A stretch of DNA of 64,000 nucleotides. Source: Sorangium aterium. GTDB taxonomy: Bacteria; Myxococcota_A; Polyangia; Polyangiales; Polyangiaceae. Every line of letters starts with the position of its first letter. The first letter of the stretch is position 1. Below are positions 50,218 to 63,477 of the stretch, piece by piece. Position numbers and translations under genes: made by a program. The DNA is taken from assembly GCF_028368935.1 (NCBI RefSeq), contig NZ_JAQNDK010000006.1:124001-188000 (forward strand). The letters run 5' to 3'. The notes beneath the pieces were generated by a model. The model had not been told where the DNA came from. It did no database searches and worked only from the letters and a program-made list of their open reading frames with translations.

Positions 50218-51215
50218 TGCGGCGCGGTGACCGTCGTGCAACGCACGTCCGGCGACATGCGGCTCAATCCGCATCTGCACGTGGTCTTCCTCGACGGGGC
50301 TTATCACGAAGACGGCACCGAGCTCGTGTGGAACGAACTCGGTCACCTGCGAACGCGCGAGGTCGGTCAGGTCATAGAGCACGCCGTCGGGCGGATGCTC
50401 CATTAGCTCCGGCGGCACGGGCATCTCGACATCGAGCACGACGTCGAGGAGGACGACGAGCCCGAGGCAGCGCTCTGTGCCTCCGCCGTCTCGGGACGAG
50501 AGCCGCGCCATACGTCGTCGCCCCGCAATGGCTCCGCGGGCTCTCGCCGTCTTCTCCGAGCGCGCTCGCGTACGACAAGCCGCTGTGCGCTGCGCTCGAC
50601 GGCTTCACCTTGCACGCAGCGACGCGCGCCGGTGCGCACCATGCCGCGGCGAGGGAGGCGCTGCTGCGTTACGTGCTGCGACCCCCGATCGCAAAGGAGC
50701 GCGTCGAGCCGCAGCAGGACGGCCTGGTGCGGCTCTCGCTCAAGCGCGCCTTCGCTGACGGGACTGTCGCGGTGGACATGGATCCGCTCTCGCTCCTGTG
50801 CCGCCTCGCGGCCAGCGTCCCGCCGCCGAGCTTTCACACCGTCAAGTACGCTGGCGTGCTCGCCTCGGCAAGTCGCCCACGTTGGCGCGCAAACGCATCG
50901 GACCGCGCCCTGCGAAGCCACAAGAGCCTACGAAGGCGGACGATGACGCCGCTCCGAAACGCAAGCGTGGCGGCTATCGAGCGGTCGACAAACCGCGCCG
51001 AGATCTTGCGCCGCACATTTGCGATCGATGTCCTCGAGTGCCCAGCTTGCAAGGGGCGGATGAAGCTCGTCGCCATGGTGACCGAGCCAAGGAACATCGC
51101 CCGCTTCCTCTCCGCGCTCGGCGAGCCGACCGACGTCCCAGCTCGCTCTCCCAGCGCCGACGCGGCGGCCGCCGTACTGGAAGAGCACCGTTCTGCGCCG
51201 CAAGGTGCCCGGTAA
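50218..51215 (+). pseudogene. IS91-family transposase pseudogene
   Basis: A decayed rolling-circle transposase. It opens with GAVTVVQRTSGDMRLNPHLHV, where HLHV matches the HUH-type metal motif of Y2 transposases. An in-frame TAG at 50404 and at least one frameshift follow. The later part reads DGFTLHAATRAGAH, LLRYVLRPP, LKRAFADGTVAVDMDPL and PPSFHTVKYAGVL, and after another shift LRRTFAIDVLECPACKGRMKL (split zinc finger CPAC) with ARFLSALG. These are all IS91-type blocks. The element is inactive. Its ends (GAAC/CTTG type) were not found. Confidence 0.75.
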
Positions 51216-51353
51216 CGCCGCATAGCGTCTCGCGACGCGCCTCCCGGGCCAGACCAACGCCCGGACGGACACGTGTGCCCACGGCACGTCGATGCGCCCC
51301 GTAGCGCGCTCGGCGCCGCCCGGACCACGCTCTTTCGACCCAGGACCGAGCCA

Positions 51354-51656
51354 TCACGACGCCCGCGGTCCCACCCTTTCGGTTTGCTGCGCTACACTGC
51401 CTCGCGCTGCGATGCGGCTTCTTTTACCTACGCGCTCCGCGAAATCGGCGAGGACCTGCTCCGGCGGCGTGGCGTAGCTGCCGAGGAACGTCGCGATGCA
51501 GTCCTGCGTGGGGTCGGCATACCAGCCGAGGACGTCGTACGTGACGCCGGCGATGGCGTCGAGGAGGCCCTGATCCTCGTCGTGGAGCCCGAAGACGCCG
51601 CGGCAGTTCGGGTAGAACGCCGCGAACGTCGCCTTTACGTGATCGAGCGTCGACAC
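51354..51656 (-). pseudogene. Fragment of an unknown protein gene
   Basis: A minus-strand frame of 100 codons with natural-looking protein (FAAFYPNCRGVFGLHDEDQGL, VTYDVLGWYADPTQDC), ending in unrelated sequence. The opening GTG lacks a ribosome site. It reads like an internal piece of a larger protein, truncated at both ends next to the IS91 debris. I do not recognise the family. Confidence 0.4.
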
Positions 51657-51814
51657 CCGCTCAGAGGCTGCGTCCCTTGAGGAAGCGCCGCCTCTCCCAA
51701 AGACGCAGGCTCCCGGAGACGCCTGCCAACCCGGAAGCCTCAGCCATGCGGCCTGCTACTGTCGGCGCGACCTTGCTCGCCCGTCCGCTGCTGGCGTCAG
51801 GCGAGGCGGCCGAA

Positions 51815-51934
51815 TCCGCTCGGAAGGATTGAGCTACCCTCCACGAAGCCGCATCGAGCCGTAGGCATGGATGCTGGCATGACTGTTGCTCCTGTGGGAC
51901 CACAGAACGCGATACAGGTCGCAGGAGAGTCATC
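51815..51934 (+). promoter_or_regulatory. Conserved leader of small gene A
   Basis: About 120 bp resembling the leader of gene B (52449-52563). Shared blocks include GAATCCGCT(C/T)GGAAGG, CCGTAG, GTTGCT and ACAGAACGCGA, ending in the common ribosome region GGAGAGTCATCATG. A shared promoter or 5' UTR control element is likely. Confidence 0.55.
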
Positions 51935-52258
51935 ATGGGATCCGACAAGAATACCCCGGGAACTGTTTTGCTTTCGAACGACGATCTCTACTACTTGCTG
52001 TATCGAGCCGCGCAAGAGTCGAGTAGTTTGGACGGGTTCAACAACAACGTCACGAGTCTCCTCGACCAGAAACTGGGGTCAGGCGCCTACATTCTCACCC
52101 TCGCCGTCAGCCAGGGGGGGCAAAACGGAGTGCTCTACAAGAAAAACCCCAGGCTCGATAGCAGCGCCTCCTGGTCGGGAGATACCGGGAGTCTGCCAGG
52201 GTCCGTGAGCAATTACGGCGTCTATTGCTTCGTGGCGTGGGGCAGCGCTCCCGGATGA
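51935..52258 (+). CDS. Small protein of unknown family, paralogue A
   Basis: A 107-aa protein, MGSDKNTPGTVLL..., with GGAGAG 9 bp before the ATG. No signal peptide or membrane helix. It aligns along its length with the product of 52564-52935: DDLYYLLYRAAQESS, SLLDQKLGSGAYI, NPRL and WSGDTGSLPG all have clear partners. I do not recognise the family. A beta-rich, possibly lectin- or toxin-like small domain is conceivable, but nothing in the sequence proves it. It follows the gene-fragment zone and precedes gene B by 305 bp. Confidence 0.7.
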   Translation: MGSDKNTPGTVLLSNDDLYYLLYRAAQESSSLDGFNNNVTSLLDQKLGSGAYILTLAVSQGGQNGVLYKKNPRLDSSASWSGDTGSLPGSVSNYGVYCFVAWGSAPG

Positions 52259-52448
52259 AGGCGCCCTTCTCGCCTGCGCGGCGACGATACAGCCGAAGCG
52301 CCTCCCGCGACGGCGCCAGAGCCATCTCCTGAGGCGGATGCGCTCCCGGCGAACGGGACCCCGCCCTCCGGCCGAGCCTGTCGTTCACCGTGTCCGAGGT
52401 GAGATGCACCGTTACGGCACCACGCCGCTCCCCTCGTCCGACGGCTGA

Positions 52449-52563
52449 ATCCGCTTGGAAGGGTCTTCTCAAAAAAAGATGCGCCGAACCGTAGAAGGGC
52501 GGCAGGCATCGTTGTTGCTTTGCTAGACGACAGAACGCGACGCGCGTCGCAAGGAGAGTCATC
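52449..52563 (+). promoter_or_regulatory. Conserved leader of small gene B
   Basis: The counterpart of 51815-51934 with the same start region (AGGAGAGTCATCATG). The 190 bp before it (52259-52448) shows no gene. The retained leader suggests each copy keeps its own promoter. Confidence 0.55.
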
Positions 52564-52935
52564 ATGAATACGCCGATGAAAGCCCAAACCTCCATCACGG
52601 AAGCGGTCAAGACCAGGACGCTCGAGCAAGTCGTCGCAGCGGGGAGATCCGGTGCGTTTGCGGGAGATGATCTCTACTGGATCTTGTATCGAGCAGCGAC
52701 AGAGGCATCGGATACGAATGGGTTCTACTTCGGGATCATCAGTCTGCTCGACCAGGCTCTGGGGCAAAACGCCTACATTTTCGCCTGGACAATCAGCAAG
52801 AACGGATACAGTGGCTTTATCGATAATACTAATCCCCGGCTCCCCAATGGCATCCAGTGGGGTGGAGACGCCGGGGTCCTGCCAGGAGTCGCGAGCGCTT
52901 ACGCCGTCTCTGTCTTCGTGTTCTGGGGCGGCTGA
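52564..52935 (+). CDS. Small protein of unknown family, paralogue B
   Basis: A 123-aa protein, 16 residues longer than A because of an N-terminal extension (MNTPMKAQTSITEAVKTR). The shared core includes DDLYWILYRAATEAS, SLLDQALGQNAYIF, NPRLPN and WGGDAGVLPG, ending FVFWGG. Pairs differ mostly at surface-type residues. No signal peptide. A tandem duplication with conserved leaders indicates selection for dosage or for diverged partners. Function unknown. A GC hairpin follows the stop. Confidence 0.75.
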   Translation: MNTPMKAQTSITEAVKTRTLEQVVAAGRSGAFAGDDLYWILYRAATEASDTNGFYFGIISLLDQALGQNAYIFAWTISKNGYSGFIDNTNPRLPNGIQWGGDAGVLPGVASAYAVSVFVFWGG

Positions 52936-52952
52936 AGCGCGCAGATGCATCG

Positions 52953-52976
52953 CCGGGCCCCCGCCGCGGGGGGCTC
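52953..52976. terminator. GC hairpin after small gene B
   Basis: GGGCCCCCG and CGGGGGGCTC pair as an imperfect GC-rich stem 17 bp after the stop. The rest of the gap to 53194 shows no gene. Confidence 0.45.
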
Positions 52977-53194
52977 GGATCTCGACTGTACATGATACAC
53001 CTCTGGCACAGCGGTGATACAGTAAACAGGACCACAATTGGCGCTGGGACGCGACCATCCCTACCGAGATGGGGCTCGGTTTCGTGGGATGCGCTACACG
53101 AGGCCTCCGCCGGTTTAGCGCAGGGGCTTGGCATGCCTCCTGCGAAGAGCTCACCAAGACGCGGATCATCCGACACGCGCACGACGAGATTACA

Positions 53195-55021
53195 ATGAAC
53201 CGAAACAGACTCATGCATGGTTGGCATATTTCAGGACACGTATTGGTGGGTGCGGGGGCGTTCTTCGCGATGTCGTGTAAAGGAGCCGAGACGCAGCGCC
53301 CGGCGGCATCGACCTCCGCGGCGGTCCAGGCGCCGCGCCCGGAGAGGAAAGACTCCTGCGAGACCCAGCCCTCGTACATCAACGTCGCGGCCTGCGCGCC
53401 GCCCACGGATGTCGCTGCAGGCGCGGACCTCAACCAGGCTGCCACCTTCGCCTGGCAGGAGTTCATCTCGCTCAACTGGCCCGCGGTGAAGCAAACCTTC
53501 ACGTCAGGTACGCGCGGACAGCTCGATGCCAATGCCCGGCTCGACGCCATCAACGACAAGAATGGCACCACGCCCACGTGGATGACCTACCGCCACAAAA
53601 TCGAGGTCTTCCCGGGTGGGGGCAACAAGGACGGCGTGAAGCCGTACAACTACGACGATAAGCCGCAATACATCTACGATTCGACGAAGGTGGGGGGGGA
53701 TGGCACGATTCCCTTGTGCGACGGCGGGGACCCCCAGAACCTCAAGGACACCGAGGGCGCGCTCTTCCTCAACGCGGACGAGGCCACCCAGATCGGGCAG
53801 AACTCCATGTTCGCGGGCGTCGTCGAGGCGGCGAAGGTCGACCCGAACGACCCCGCGGCGTCCCAGATCGTGTTCATGGTGAAGGCCAATCCCATTTACG
53901 TCAAGTACGTGCAGCAAACCGGCTGGTTCACGGGCATTCCAAGTGATATCGAGACGAAGACCAAGCAGTACGTGCAGGACAACAAGAAAGACCCCGAGGC
54001 GGGGAGCACGGACCTGGTCAGCCTCCCCCTCAATACCATTCTCACCAAGTCGGCTTGGCGCCGCGCGGTCCCGGGGGACGAGCAGACCCACCTGGTCAGG
54101 CCCTTGCGCCGGTACAAGCTGAACGGGTCGAACTACTGCTACGCGGTCAACTATTACACGCTGGTCGCGCTCCACATCATCCAGAAGACCAATTCGGCGC
54201 CGCAGTTCATCTATGCCTCCTTCGAGGCCGCCGACAACATCCTCACCCAGGACGGGCAACGGGCCGAGGACGACAGCGGCCGCATCACGAGCCAGGGCCA
54301 GCCTGCCCGTTACCCCGCGATCACCTCCGTTCCCGCCACCGGCTGGAACAAGGCGTCGCGCCAGAAAATCACGGCGGCCTCCGACGTCTGCACGCCCGGC
54401 TCGAGCCTCTACTACGAGAACAACCCCAAAAATAAGAACATCCCCCAGGCCAAGGTGTGCGTCCGCGCGCGGCTGTCCCCGATCCCCCAGACCATCATCC
54501 GAGCGAACGACGCGGCGCACCAAGCCTTGGACAGCTACGCCGAACAGAATGGCTCCCCCAAGAGCGTCCTCAGGTACTACAAGCTCGTGAACGTCCAGCA
54601 TGTCCCCGCCACGAAGGAGGCCATGGCGGAGTACACAGGTGGCGGTGGTGTCGAGCCCGCGACCTACTACATGGCCAACATGGTCCTCGAGACCAGCCAG
54701 GTCTTGCAGCATTTCTCCGGCGGCTTCGCGGGCAACCCGGATCCGAACAGCTCGAATGACCCGGCCGACGGCACCATCACCGACTATGCGTACGGCGGCG
54801 ACACGCCTCAGGTGGGGCCGAACCTCTCCGTCAACGGCACGAACTACCTCATGGGCGGCTGCATGGGTTGCCACGGCCAGGCCCAGAAGGAAGGTGGCGG
54901 GTTCAGCTTCGCGCTCGACGGGATCGCCAAGGGCTTCAGCGCCAAGCCCGAGTACCCTCGCGGACCGGGTAACCAAAACGGATTCGACGACTTCGCCGCC
55001 CGCTGGCAAAGGCGACGCTGA
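53195..55021 (+). CDS. c-type cytochrome lipoprotein 1
   Basis: A 608-aa exported protein. The ATG at 53195 gives MNRNRLMHGWHISGHVLVGAG, a lipoprotein signal ending FFAMSC|K; longer upstream frames lack a ribosome site. A single haem-c motif CMGCH lies near residue 570. The large central part is of a type seen in myxobacterial periplasmic cytochromes and has no known enzyme motif. It is 19 bp upstream of a second cytochrome gene, then 14 bp to a molybdenum hydroxylase, so it probably belongs to that electron-transfer chain. Confidence 0.83.
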   Translation: MNRNRLMHGWHISGHVLVGAGAFFAMSCKGAETQRPAASTSAAVQAPRPERKDSCETQPSYINVAACAPPTDVAAGADLNQAATFAWQEFISLNWPAVKQTFTSGTRGQLDANARLDAINDKNGTTPTWMTYRHKIEVFPGGGNKDGVKPYNYDDKPQYIYDSTKVGGDGTIPLCDGGDPQNLKDTEGALFLNADEATQIGQNSMFAGVVEAAKVDPNDPAASQIVFMVKANPIYVKYVQQTGWFTGIPSDIETKTKQYVQDNKKDPEAGSTDLVSLPLNTILTKSAWRRAVPGDEQTHLVRPLRRYKLNGSNYCYAVNYYTLVALHIIQKTNSAPQFIYASFEAADNILTQDGQRAEDDSGRITSQGQPARYPAITSVPATGWNKASRQKITAASDVCTPGSSLYYENNPKNKNIPQAKVCVRARLSPIPQTIIRANDAAHQALDSYAEQNGSPKSVLRYYKLVNVQHVPATKEAMAEYTGGGGVEPATYYMANMVLETSQVLQHFSGGFAGNPDPNSSNDPADGTITDYAYGGDTPQVGPNLSVNGTNYLMGGCMGCHGQAQKEGGGFSFALDGIAKGFSAKPEYPRGPGNQNGFDDFAARWQRRR

Positions 55022-55040
55022 TCACCGAGGAGCTCTTCCG

Positions 55041-56468
55041 ATGAAAAATTACGCTTTCGCGTCCGTGCTCCTCACCATCGCGGCGGGGGTATCCCTCGGC
55101 GCCTGTGGGAATGGGAATCAAGCCGGCCCCAAAGTCGTCGACGGAAAGGGCGAGCCCGAGGAGCTCGCCACGGCAAGGTCGCTCGCCTTCCGGGACGCGG
55201 TCAAGGCTCCCCCCGCGGGCTGGTCGGGGCCCGTGTTCAAGCTGAGCCACGACTATCCGAAGGAAAAGCCCACGTGCGACTCGCCTTGGCTGCGCCGCAA
55301 CGTGGATTTCAGCGGCAAGAGCTCCACGTGGAACGCGGATTGGCAGGGCTACGTGCAGGACATCGTCAATTACGTCAAAGAGGGCCAGGAGCCGAATCTC
55401 CCCGATGACCCCGGCTGGCGTATTCAGGTGTCCGGCCAAACCCGCTGGTTCAACGTCCCCTGGATGGCCTACGACGGCGAGCGGGGCCGCGAGTTCGTGC
55501 ATGGCTTGACCAACGAGCTGTCGACCGCGGAAACGGCCTTCATCGGGCGAGGCAGCGGCAAGCACATCCTGCCGGGCGCCAGGAAGAGCGGCGGTGACGA
55601 CCCGCTCTTCGAGACCTGGTCGATCGGCTACTACAATCCCTGCGGCGCGTGGTCGATCGGGCAGCAGTGGCCCGAGAGCGGCGCGCCGGCCACCTACGAG
55701 GAGAACGGGCGGCTCCTGGCTCGCGGCATGCCGTTCCCGGAGGGCACCGTCGTCGTCAAGCTGCTCAATACCACGGCGACCGAAAAGGACGTGCCCTACA
55801 TGAAGGGCTCCACCAACTGGCAAGCCAACGGCCACAAGCAGACGGGGCCGCGCACCTACGCGACGTGCGAGCGCGAGGTGCGCGAGGTCCACCTCGTGCA
55901 AATGGACCTCGCGGTCGTCGACACGCGCTCGCCCACGCGCTGGGTCTACAGCACGCTCGTCTACGACGGCACCCTGCCCGGCGCCACGATCTGGGATCGC
56001 ATGCGGCCGCTCGGCGTGCAGTGGGGCAACGACCCCCAGACCTTCCCCGCGGTGCCCCTGGCCAACAGCAAGCCGCTGAGCCAGTCGGTCGCGGCCCCCG
56101 TCAACATCCACGAGCACTACGGTTGCTTCAAGCGCCTCGCCGGCGACGTGGACCAGAGCAACTCGAGCTGCACGTCGTGCCACATGGGCGCCTACGCGGC
56201 CGCGCCGGGGGTGGAGATCAAGCCGGGCGAGAACGTACCGCCGATCTTCAAATTCGACGGGATATGCGACACCTACAACGCGACGAACGCGAGTTATTTC
56301 GCTAACTATGCCTATCCGAGCCCGTTCCCTGGCAGCAGCGGCGATGTCGCGGCAGCGATCCCGCTGGACACCTCGCTGCAGCTCCAGGTGGCCTTCGCCC
56401 AGTACGCCTACTTCAAGAACAGCGACCCGAAAGTCGTACCCAAGTCCACCTGCCCACCGGCGCGCTGA
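55041..56468 (+). CDS. c-type cytochrome lipoprotein 2
   Basis: A 475-aa exported protein. The ATG at 55041 has GAGGAG upstream and starts a lipoprotein signal ending VSLGAC|G. One haem-c motif, CTSCHMG, lies near residue 380. No other family motif is recognised; short aromatic blocks (WRIQVSGQTRWFN, IGYYNPCGAWSIGQQWP) suggest a folded beta-rich domain before the haem region. It sits in an operon between cytochrome 1 and the Mo hydroxylase gene and is the most direct candidate for the hydroxylase electron acceptor. The hydroxylase itself has no export signal, which leaves a membrane-crossing step unexplained. Confidence 0.85.
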   Translation: MKNYAFASVLLTIAAGVSLGACGNGNQAGPKVVDGKGEPEELATARSLAFRDAVKAPPAGWSGPVFKLSHDYPKEKPTCDSPWLRRNVDFSGKSSTWNADWQGYVQDIVNYVKEGQEPNLPDDPGWRIQVSGQTRWFNVPWMAYDGERGREFVHGLTNELSTAETAFIGRGSGKHILPGARKSGGDDPLFETWSIGYYNPCGAWSIGQQWPESGAPATYEENGRLLARGMPFPEGTVVVKLLNTTATEKDVPYMKGSTNWQANGHKQTGPRTYATCEREVREVHLVQMDLAVVDTRSPTRWVYSTLVYDGTLPGATIWDRMRPLGVQWGNDPQTFPAVPLANSKPLSQSVAAPVNIHEHYGCFKRLAGDVDQSNSSCTSCHMGAYAAAPGVEIKPGENVPPIFKFDGICDTYNATNASYFANYAYPSPFPGSSGDVAAAIPLDTSLQLQVAFAQYAYFKNSDPKVVPKSTCPPAR

Positions 56469-56482
56469 GCGCGAGGACCACC

Positions 56483-60799
<4,317 letters not shown>

Positions 60800-60803
60800 G
60801 CAG

Positions 60804-60827
60804 AGCGGGCCGCGGTAGCGGCCCGCT
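60804..60827. terminator. Perfect hairpin after the Mo hydroxylase
   Basis: A 10-bp perfect stem AGCGGGCCGC / GCGGCCCGCT with a 4-nt loop, 5 bp past the stop and with no T-tract. It may attenuate rather than end transcription, since xdhC follows on the same strand after 111 bp. Confidence 0.6.
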
Positions 60828-60910
60828 CCTCGAGCCGCGAGCATCGCCACGATGACCCTTGCCTCCATGCCGCGCTGTTCGCGTGGTCAATCCACTCGTG
60901 GAGCACGACG

Positions 60911-62260
60911 ATGACCCCCTCTGATCCCAGGTTCTACGTCACGCTCCTCGAGATGCTCGGATCCGAACGCAGCTTCGCCGTCGCGACGGTCGTGAACGTG
61001 CGCGGCTCCGCGTCAGGCAAGCCCGGGGCCAAGGCGATCTTCGACGAGCACGGCCATAACCTCCACGGCTGGGTGGGGGGCGGCTGCGTCGAGCGCTTCA
61101 CCGGCGAGCAGGCGGTCGCGGCGATCGCCGAGGGTCGACCGCGGCTCGTCGTGGCCGATCTCGACGACGAGGTGCTCGGCCTGGGCATGCCGTGCGGTGG
61201 CGTGATGGACATCTACATCGAGCCGGTGCGCCCGCGGCCACCGCTGTTCGTTGCCGGTGATGGGCCGAGCGCGAAGGCCGTCGTCACGCTGGGCGCGCGG
61301 CTCGGCTTTCGGGTCGTGGCCCATGCGCCGGGGCTCGTCGATGACTGGCAGGACCCGATGGTGTCCGTGCGTGACGCCGCCTACGAGGTCTGTGATCCCC
61401 CTCGAGGGGCGCGGATGGTGGTGGCCTCCCGCCATCGTGGCGACGAGGCGGCGCTCGCGGCCGGGCTGCGAGCCGACGCGAGCTACCTCGGCCTGGTCGC
61501 CAATCGCACCCGCGCGGCGGCGACCCGCGCGCGGCTCGCCGAGGTGGCCGCGCCGGAGCGCGTCGCGGCCATCCGCGCTCCCGCGGGCCTTGATCTCGGA
61601 GGGCGCCGCCCCGTCGAGATCGCCATGAGCGTGCTCGCCGAGATCCTGGCCGAGGAGCGCGGGGTCGACGTGGATGCCCTCGAGCGAGCGGCCGGAGCGG
61701 GGCCCGCCGCGTGTCCCTCCCCGGGCTGGTCGAGCCCCGAGCTCGTGGTGGTCGGACACAGCCGAATTGCCGAGGCGCTCGCTGACCTCGCCGCGATGCT
61801 AGAATGGCCGATCACCCTGCATGCCGTCGCGCCCGCACCCCATCAGCGCGCAGGCTACCCCGCGACGGTCCGCTGGGTGAGCGAGGATCCCGGCTTTCAA
61901 CGGCTGCCGGCGTCCCCGAGCACGGCCGTGGTGGTGGCCTCGCACCACAAGGGGGACGAGCGGGCCATCGCGGCGGCGCTCGGGGCCGGAGCGCCTTACG
62001 TAGGTCTGGTTGCCAGCGCCAGCCGGTCGCGGTTGATCCGCGAGCGGCTCCCGGGTTCGCTCGCGGATACGCCCGGCGTGCTGCGAGCCCCGGCCGGGCT
62101 GGCCATCGGGGCGCGCACGCCTGCCGAGATCGCGTTGAGCATCGTGGTCGAGATCCTTGCCTTGCTGCACGGCCGCAGCGGCCGCGCGCTGACTGCGCTC
62201 GAGGAGCTCCCGGCCCGGCGCGGGGGCCCCTGCCTCGATGCGGGCGTAGGCGAGCGATGA
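60911..62260 (+). CDS. xdhC: XdhC-like molybdenum cofactor chaperone with extra Rossmann unit
   Basis: A 449-aa protein. The N-terminal XdhC/CoxI region includes VNVRGSASGKPGAK, GGCVE and a MPCGG motif. A first XdhC_C Rossmann domain (PLFVAGDGPSAKAVVTLGARLGF, about 120-250) and then a second related unit (ELVVVGHSRIAEALADLAAML and VVVASHHKGDERAIAAAL, about 275-430) follow. XdhC of Rhodobacter binds Moco, shields its sulfido ligand and passes it to xanthine dehydrogenase; a single Rossmann unit is usual. The stop overlaps the next ATG by 4 bp (ATGA), so it is coupled to the cysteine desulfurase. Confidence 0.87.
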   Translation: MTPSDPRFYVTLLEMLGSERSFAVATVVNVRGSASGKPGAKAIFDEHGHNLHGWVGGGCVERFTGEQAVAAIAEGRPRLVVADLDDEVLGLGMPCGGVMDIYIEPVRPRPPLFVAGDGPSAKAVVTLGARLGFRVVAHAPGLVDDWQDPMVSVRDAAYEVCDPPRGARMVVASRHRGDEAALAAGLRADASYLGLVANRTRAAATRARLAEVAAPERVAAIRAPAGLDLGGRRPVEIAMSVLAEILAEERGVDVDALERAAGAGPAACPSPGWSSPELVVVGHSRIAEALADLAAMLEWPITLHAVAPAPHQRAGYPATVRWVSEDPGFQRLPASPSTAVVVASHHKGDERAIAAALGAGAPYVGLVASASRSRLIRERLPGSLADTPGVLRAPAGLAIGARTPAEIALSIVVEILALLHGRSGRALTALEELPARRGGPCLDAGVGER

Positions 62261-63477
62261 GCACGGCCGTGGCAGCGCGCAGCGACTTCCCCGCGCTTGC
62301 GGCCCCGGGCTTCGTCTACCTCGACAACGCGTCGACCACCCAGGCGCCGCTCGCGGTGATCGAGGCCATCGCGGCCTTTTACCGAAACGGCCACGCCAAC
62401 GTAGGCCGCGGCGTGTACGGGCTCGCCGAACGCACGACGGCGGCCTACGAGGCGGCGCGGGCACAGGTGGCGCGCTTCTTGGGCTTGCGCCATCCGAGCG
62501 AGCTGGTGTTCACGTCCGGCGCAACCGACGCGATCAACCTGGTGGTCGAGGGCTGGGCGCGGCGACGCGTGACCGCGGGGAGCAGGGTCCTCACGACCGT
62601 CCTCGAGCACCACGCCAACCTACTGCCCTGGCAGCGCCTCACCCGCCAGCACGGAGCCCGGCTCGAAACGATCGACATCGACGAAGAGGGGCGGCTCGAT
62701 CTCGATGACGCCGCGGCCAAGCTCCCGGGGGCGACGGTGCTGGCCGTGACCGCCATCTCCAACGTGCTCGGCGTTCGCATGCCGCTGCCGGCCCTCGCGG
62801 CGCTGGCCCGCGAGCACGGCGTGTGCATGGTCGTCGACGCGGCCCAGGCCGTGGGGCACGAGCCAGTCGACTTCGCGGCGATCGGCTGCGACTTCATGGC
62901 GCTGTCGGCCCACAAGATGCTAGGGCCCACGGGCATCGGCGTGCTGGCGGCGCGTCGCGAGCGGCTGCTCGAGCTCGAGCCGGTGCGGGTGGGCGGCGGG
63001 ATGGTCCGGGAGGTCGCCGCCCTGGGGAGCGACGGGCCGTCGCGATGGCGCGAGCCGCCGTGGGGCCTCGAGGCCGGAACCCCGCACATCGCCGGGGCCA
63101 TCGGCATGGCCGCCGCTGCCGAGTACCTCGCAGCCCTTGGCCTACCGCGGATCGCCGCGGCCGAGGAGAGCTTGGTCCGCGCGCTGCTCGACGGCTTGCG
63201 CGAGCTCGAGGGCATCCGGGTGCTGGGGCCCGGGCCCGGTGCGGCGCGCGCGGGGATCGTGTCCTTCACATTTGCGAGCCACCACCCCCACGACGTGGCG
63301 GGGCTACTGGGCGAGCTGGGTGTGGCCGTGCGCGCGGGCCATCACTGTGCCGTGCCACTCATGCGACACCTCGGAGCGCCATCGACCGTACGGGTAAGCC
63401 TGGGGCCGTACAACGACGAGGGCGACGTCACGGCCCTGCTCGCGGGCCTGCGGCACGTCACGCGGGTGCTCGCGTGA
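62257..63477 (+). CDS. SufS-like class V aminotransferase, probable cysteine desulfurase
   Basis: A 406-aa PLP enzyme. The Schiff-base Lys is Lys220 in SAHKMLGPTGIG, and the sulfur-accepting Cys is Cys364 in GHHCAVPLMRHLG, the SufS-type spacing and context. YLDNASTTQAPLAV and HANVGRG are typical N-terminal blocks. It is coupled to xdhC by a 4-bp overlap and to the next gene by another. In Rhodobacter capsulatus a NifS-type desulfurase (NifS4) sulfurates Moco on XdhC, so the context suggests that role here rather than general Fe-S assembly. A dual role is possible. Confidence 0.88.
   Translation: MSTAVAARSDFPALAAPGFVYLDNASTTQAPLAVIEAIAAFYRNGHANVGRGVYGLAERTTAAYEAARAQVARFLGLRHPSELVFTSGATDAINLVVEGWARRRVTAGSRVLTTVLEHHANLLPWQRLTRQHGARLETIDIDEEGRLDLDDAAAKLPGATVLAVTAISNVLGVRMPLPALAALAREHGVCMVVDAAQAVGHEPVDFAAIGCDFMALSAHKMLGPTGIGVLAARRERLLELEPVRVGGGMVREVAALGSDGPSRWREPPWGLEAGTPHIAGAIGMAAAAEYLAALGLPRIAAAEESLVRALLDGLRELEGIRVLGPGPGAARAGIVSFTFASHHPHDVAGLLGELGVAVRAGHHCAVPLMRHLGAPSTVRVSLGPYNDEGDVTALLAGLRHVTRVLA

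Noticed and set aside
53000-53040. TGGCAC near 53005 considered as a sigma-54 promoter
   Set aside because: The -12 element (TTGC) is absent at the required spacing.
53504-55009. 501-codon minus-strand frame opposite cytochrome 1
   Set aside because: Shadow frame of a supported gene.
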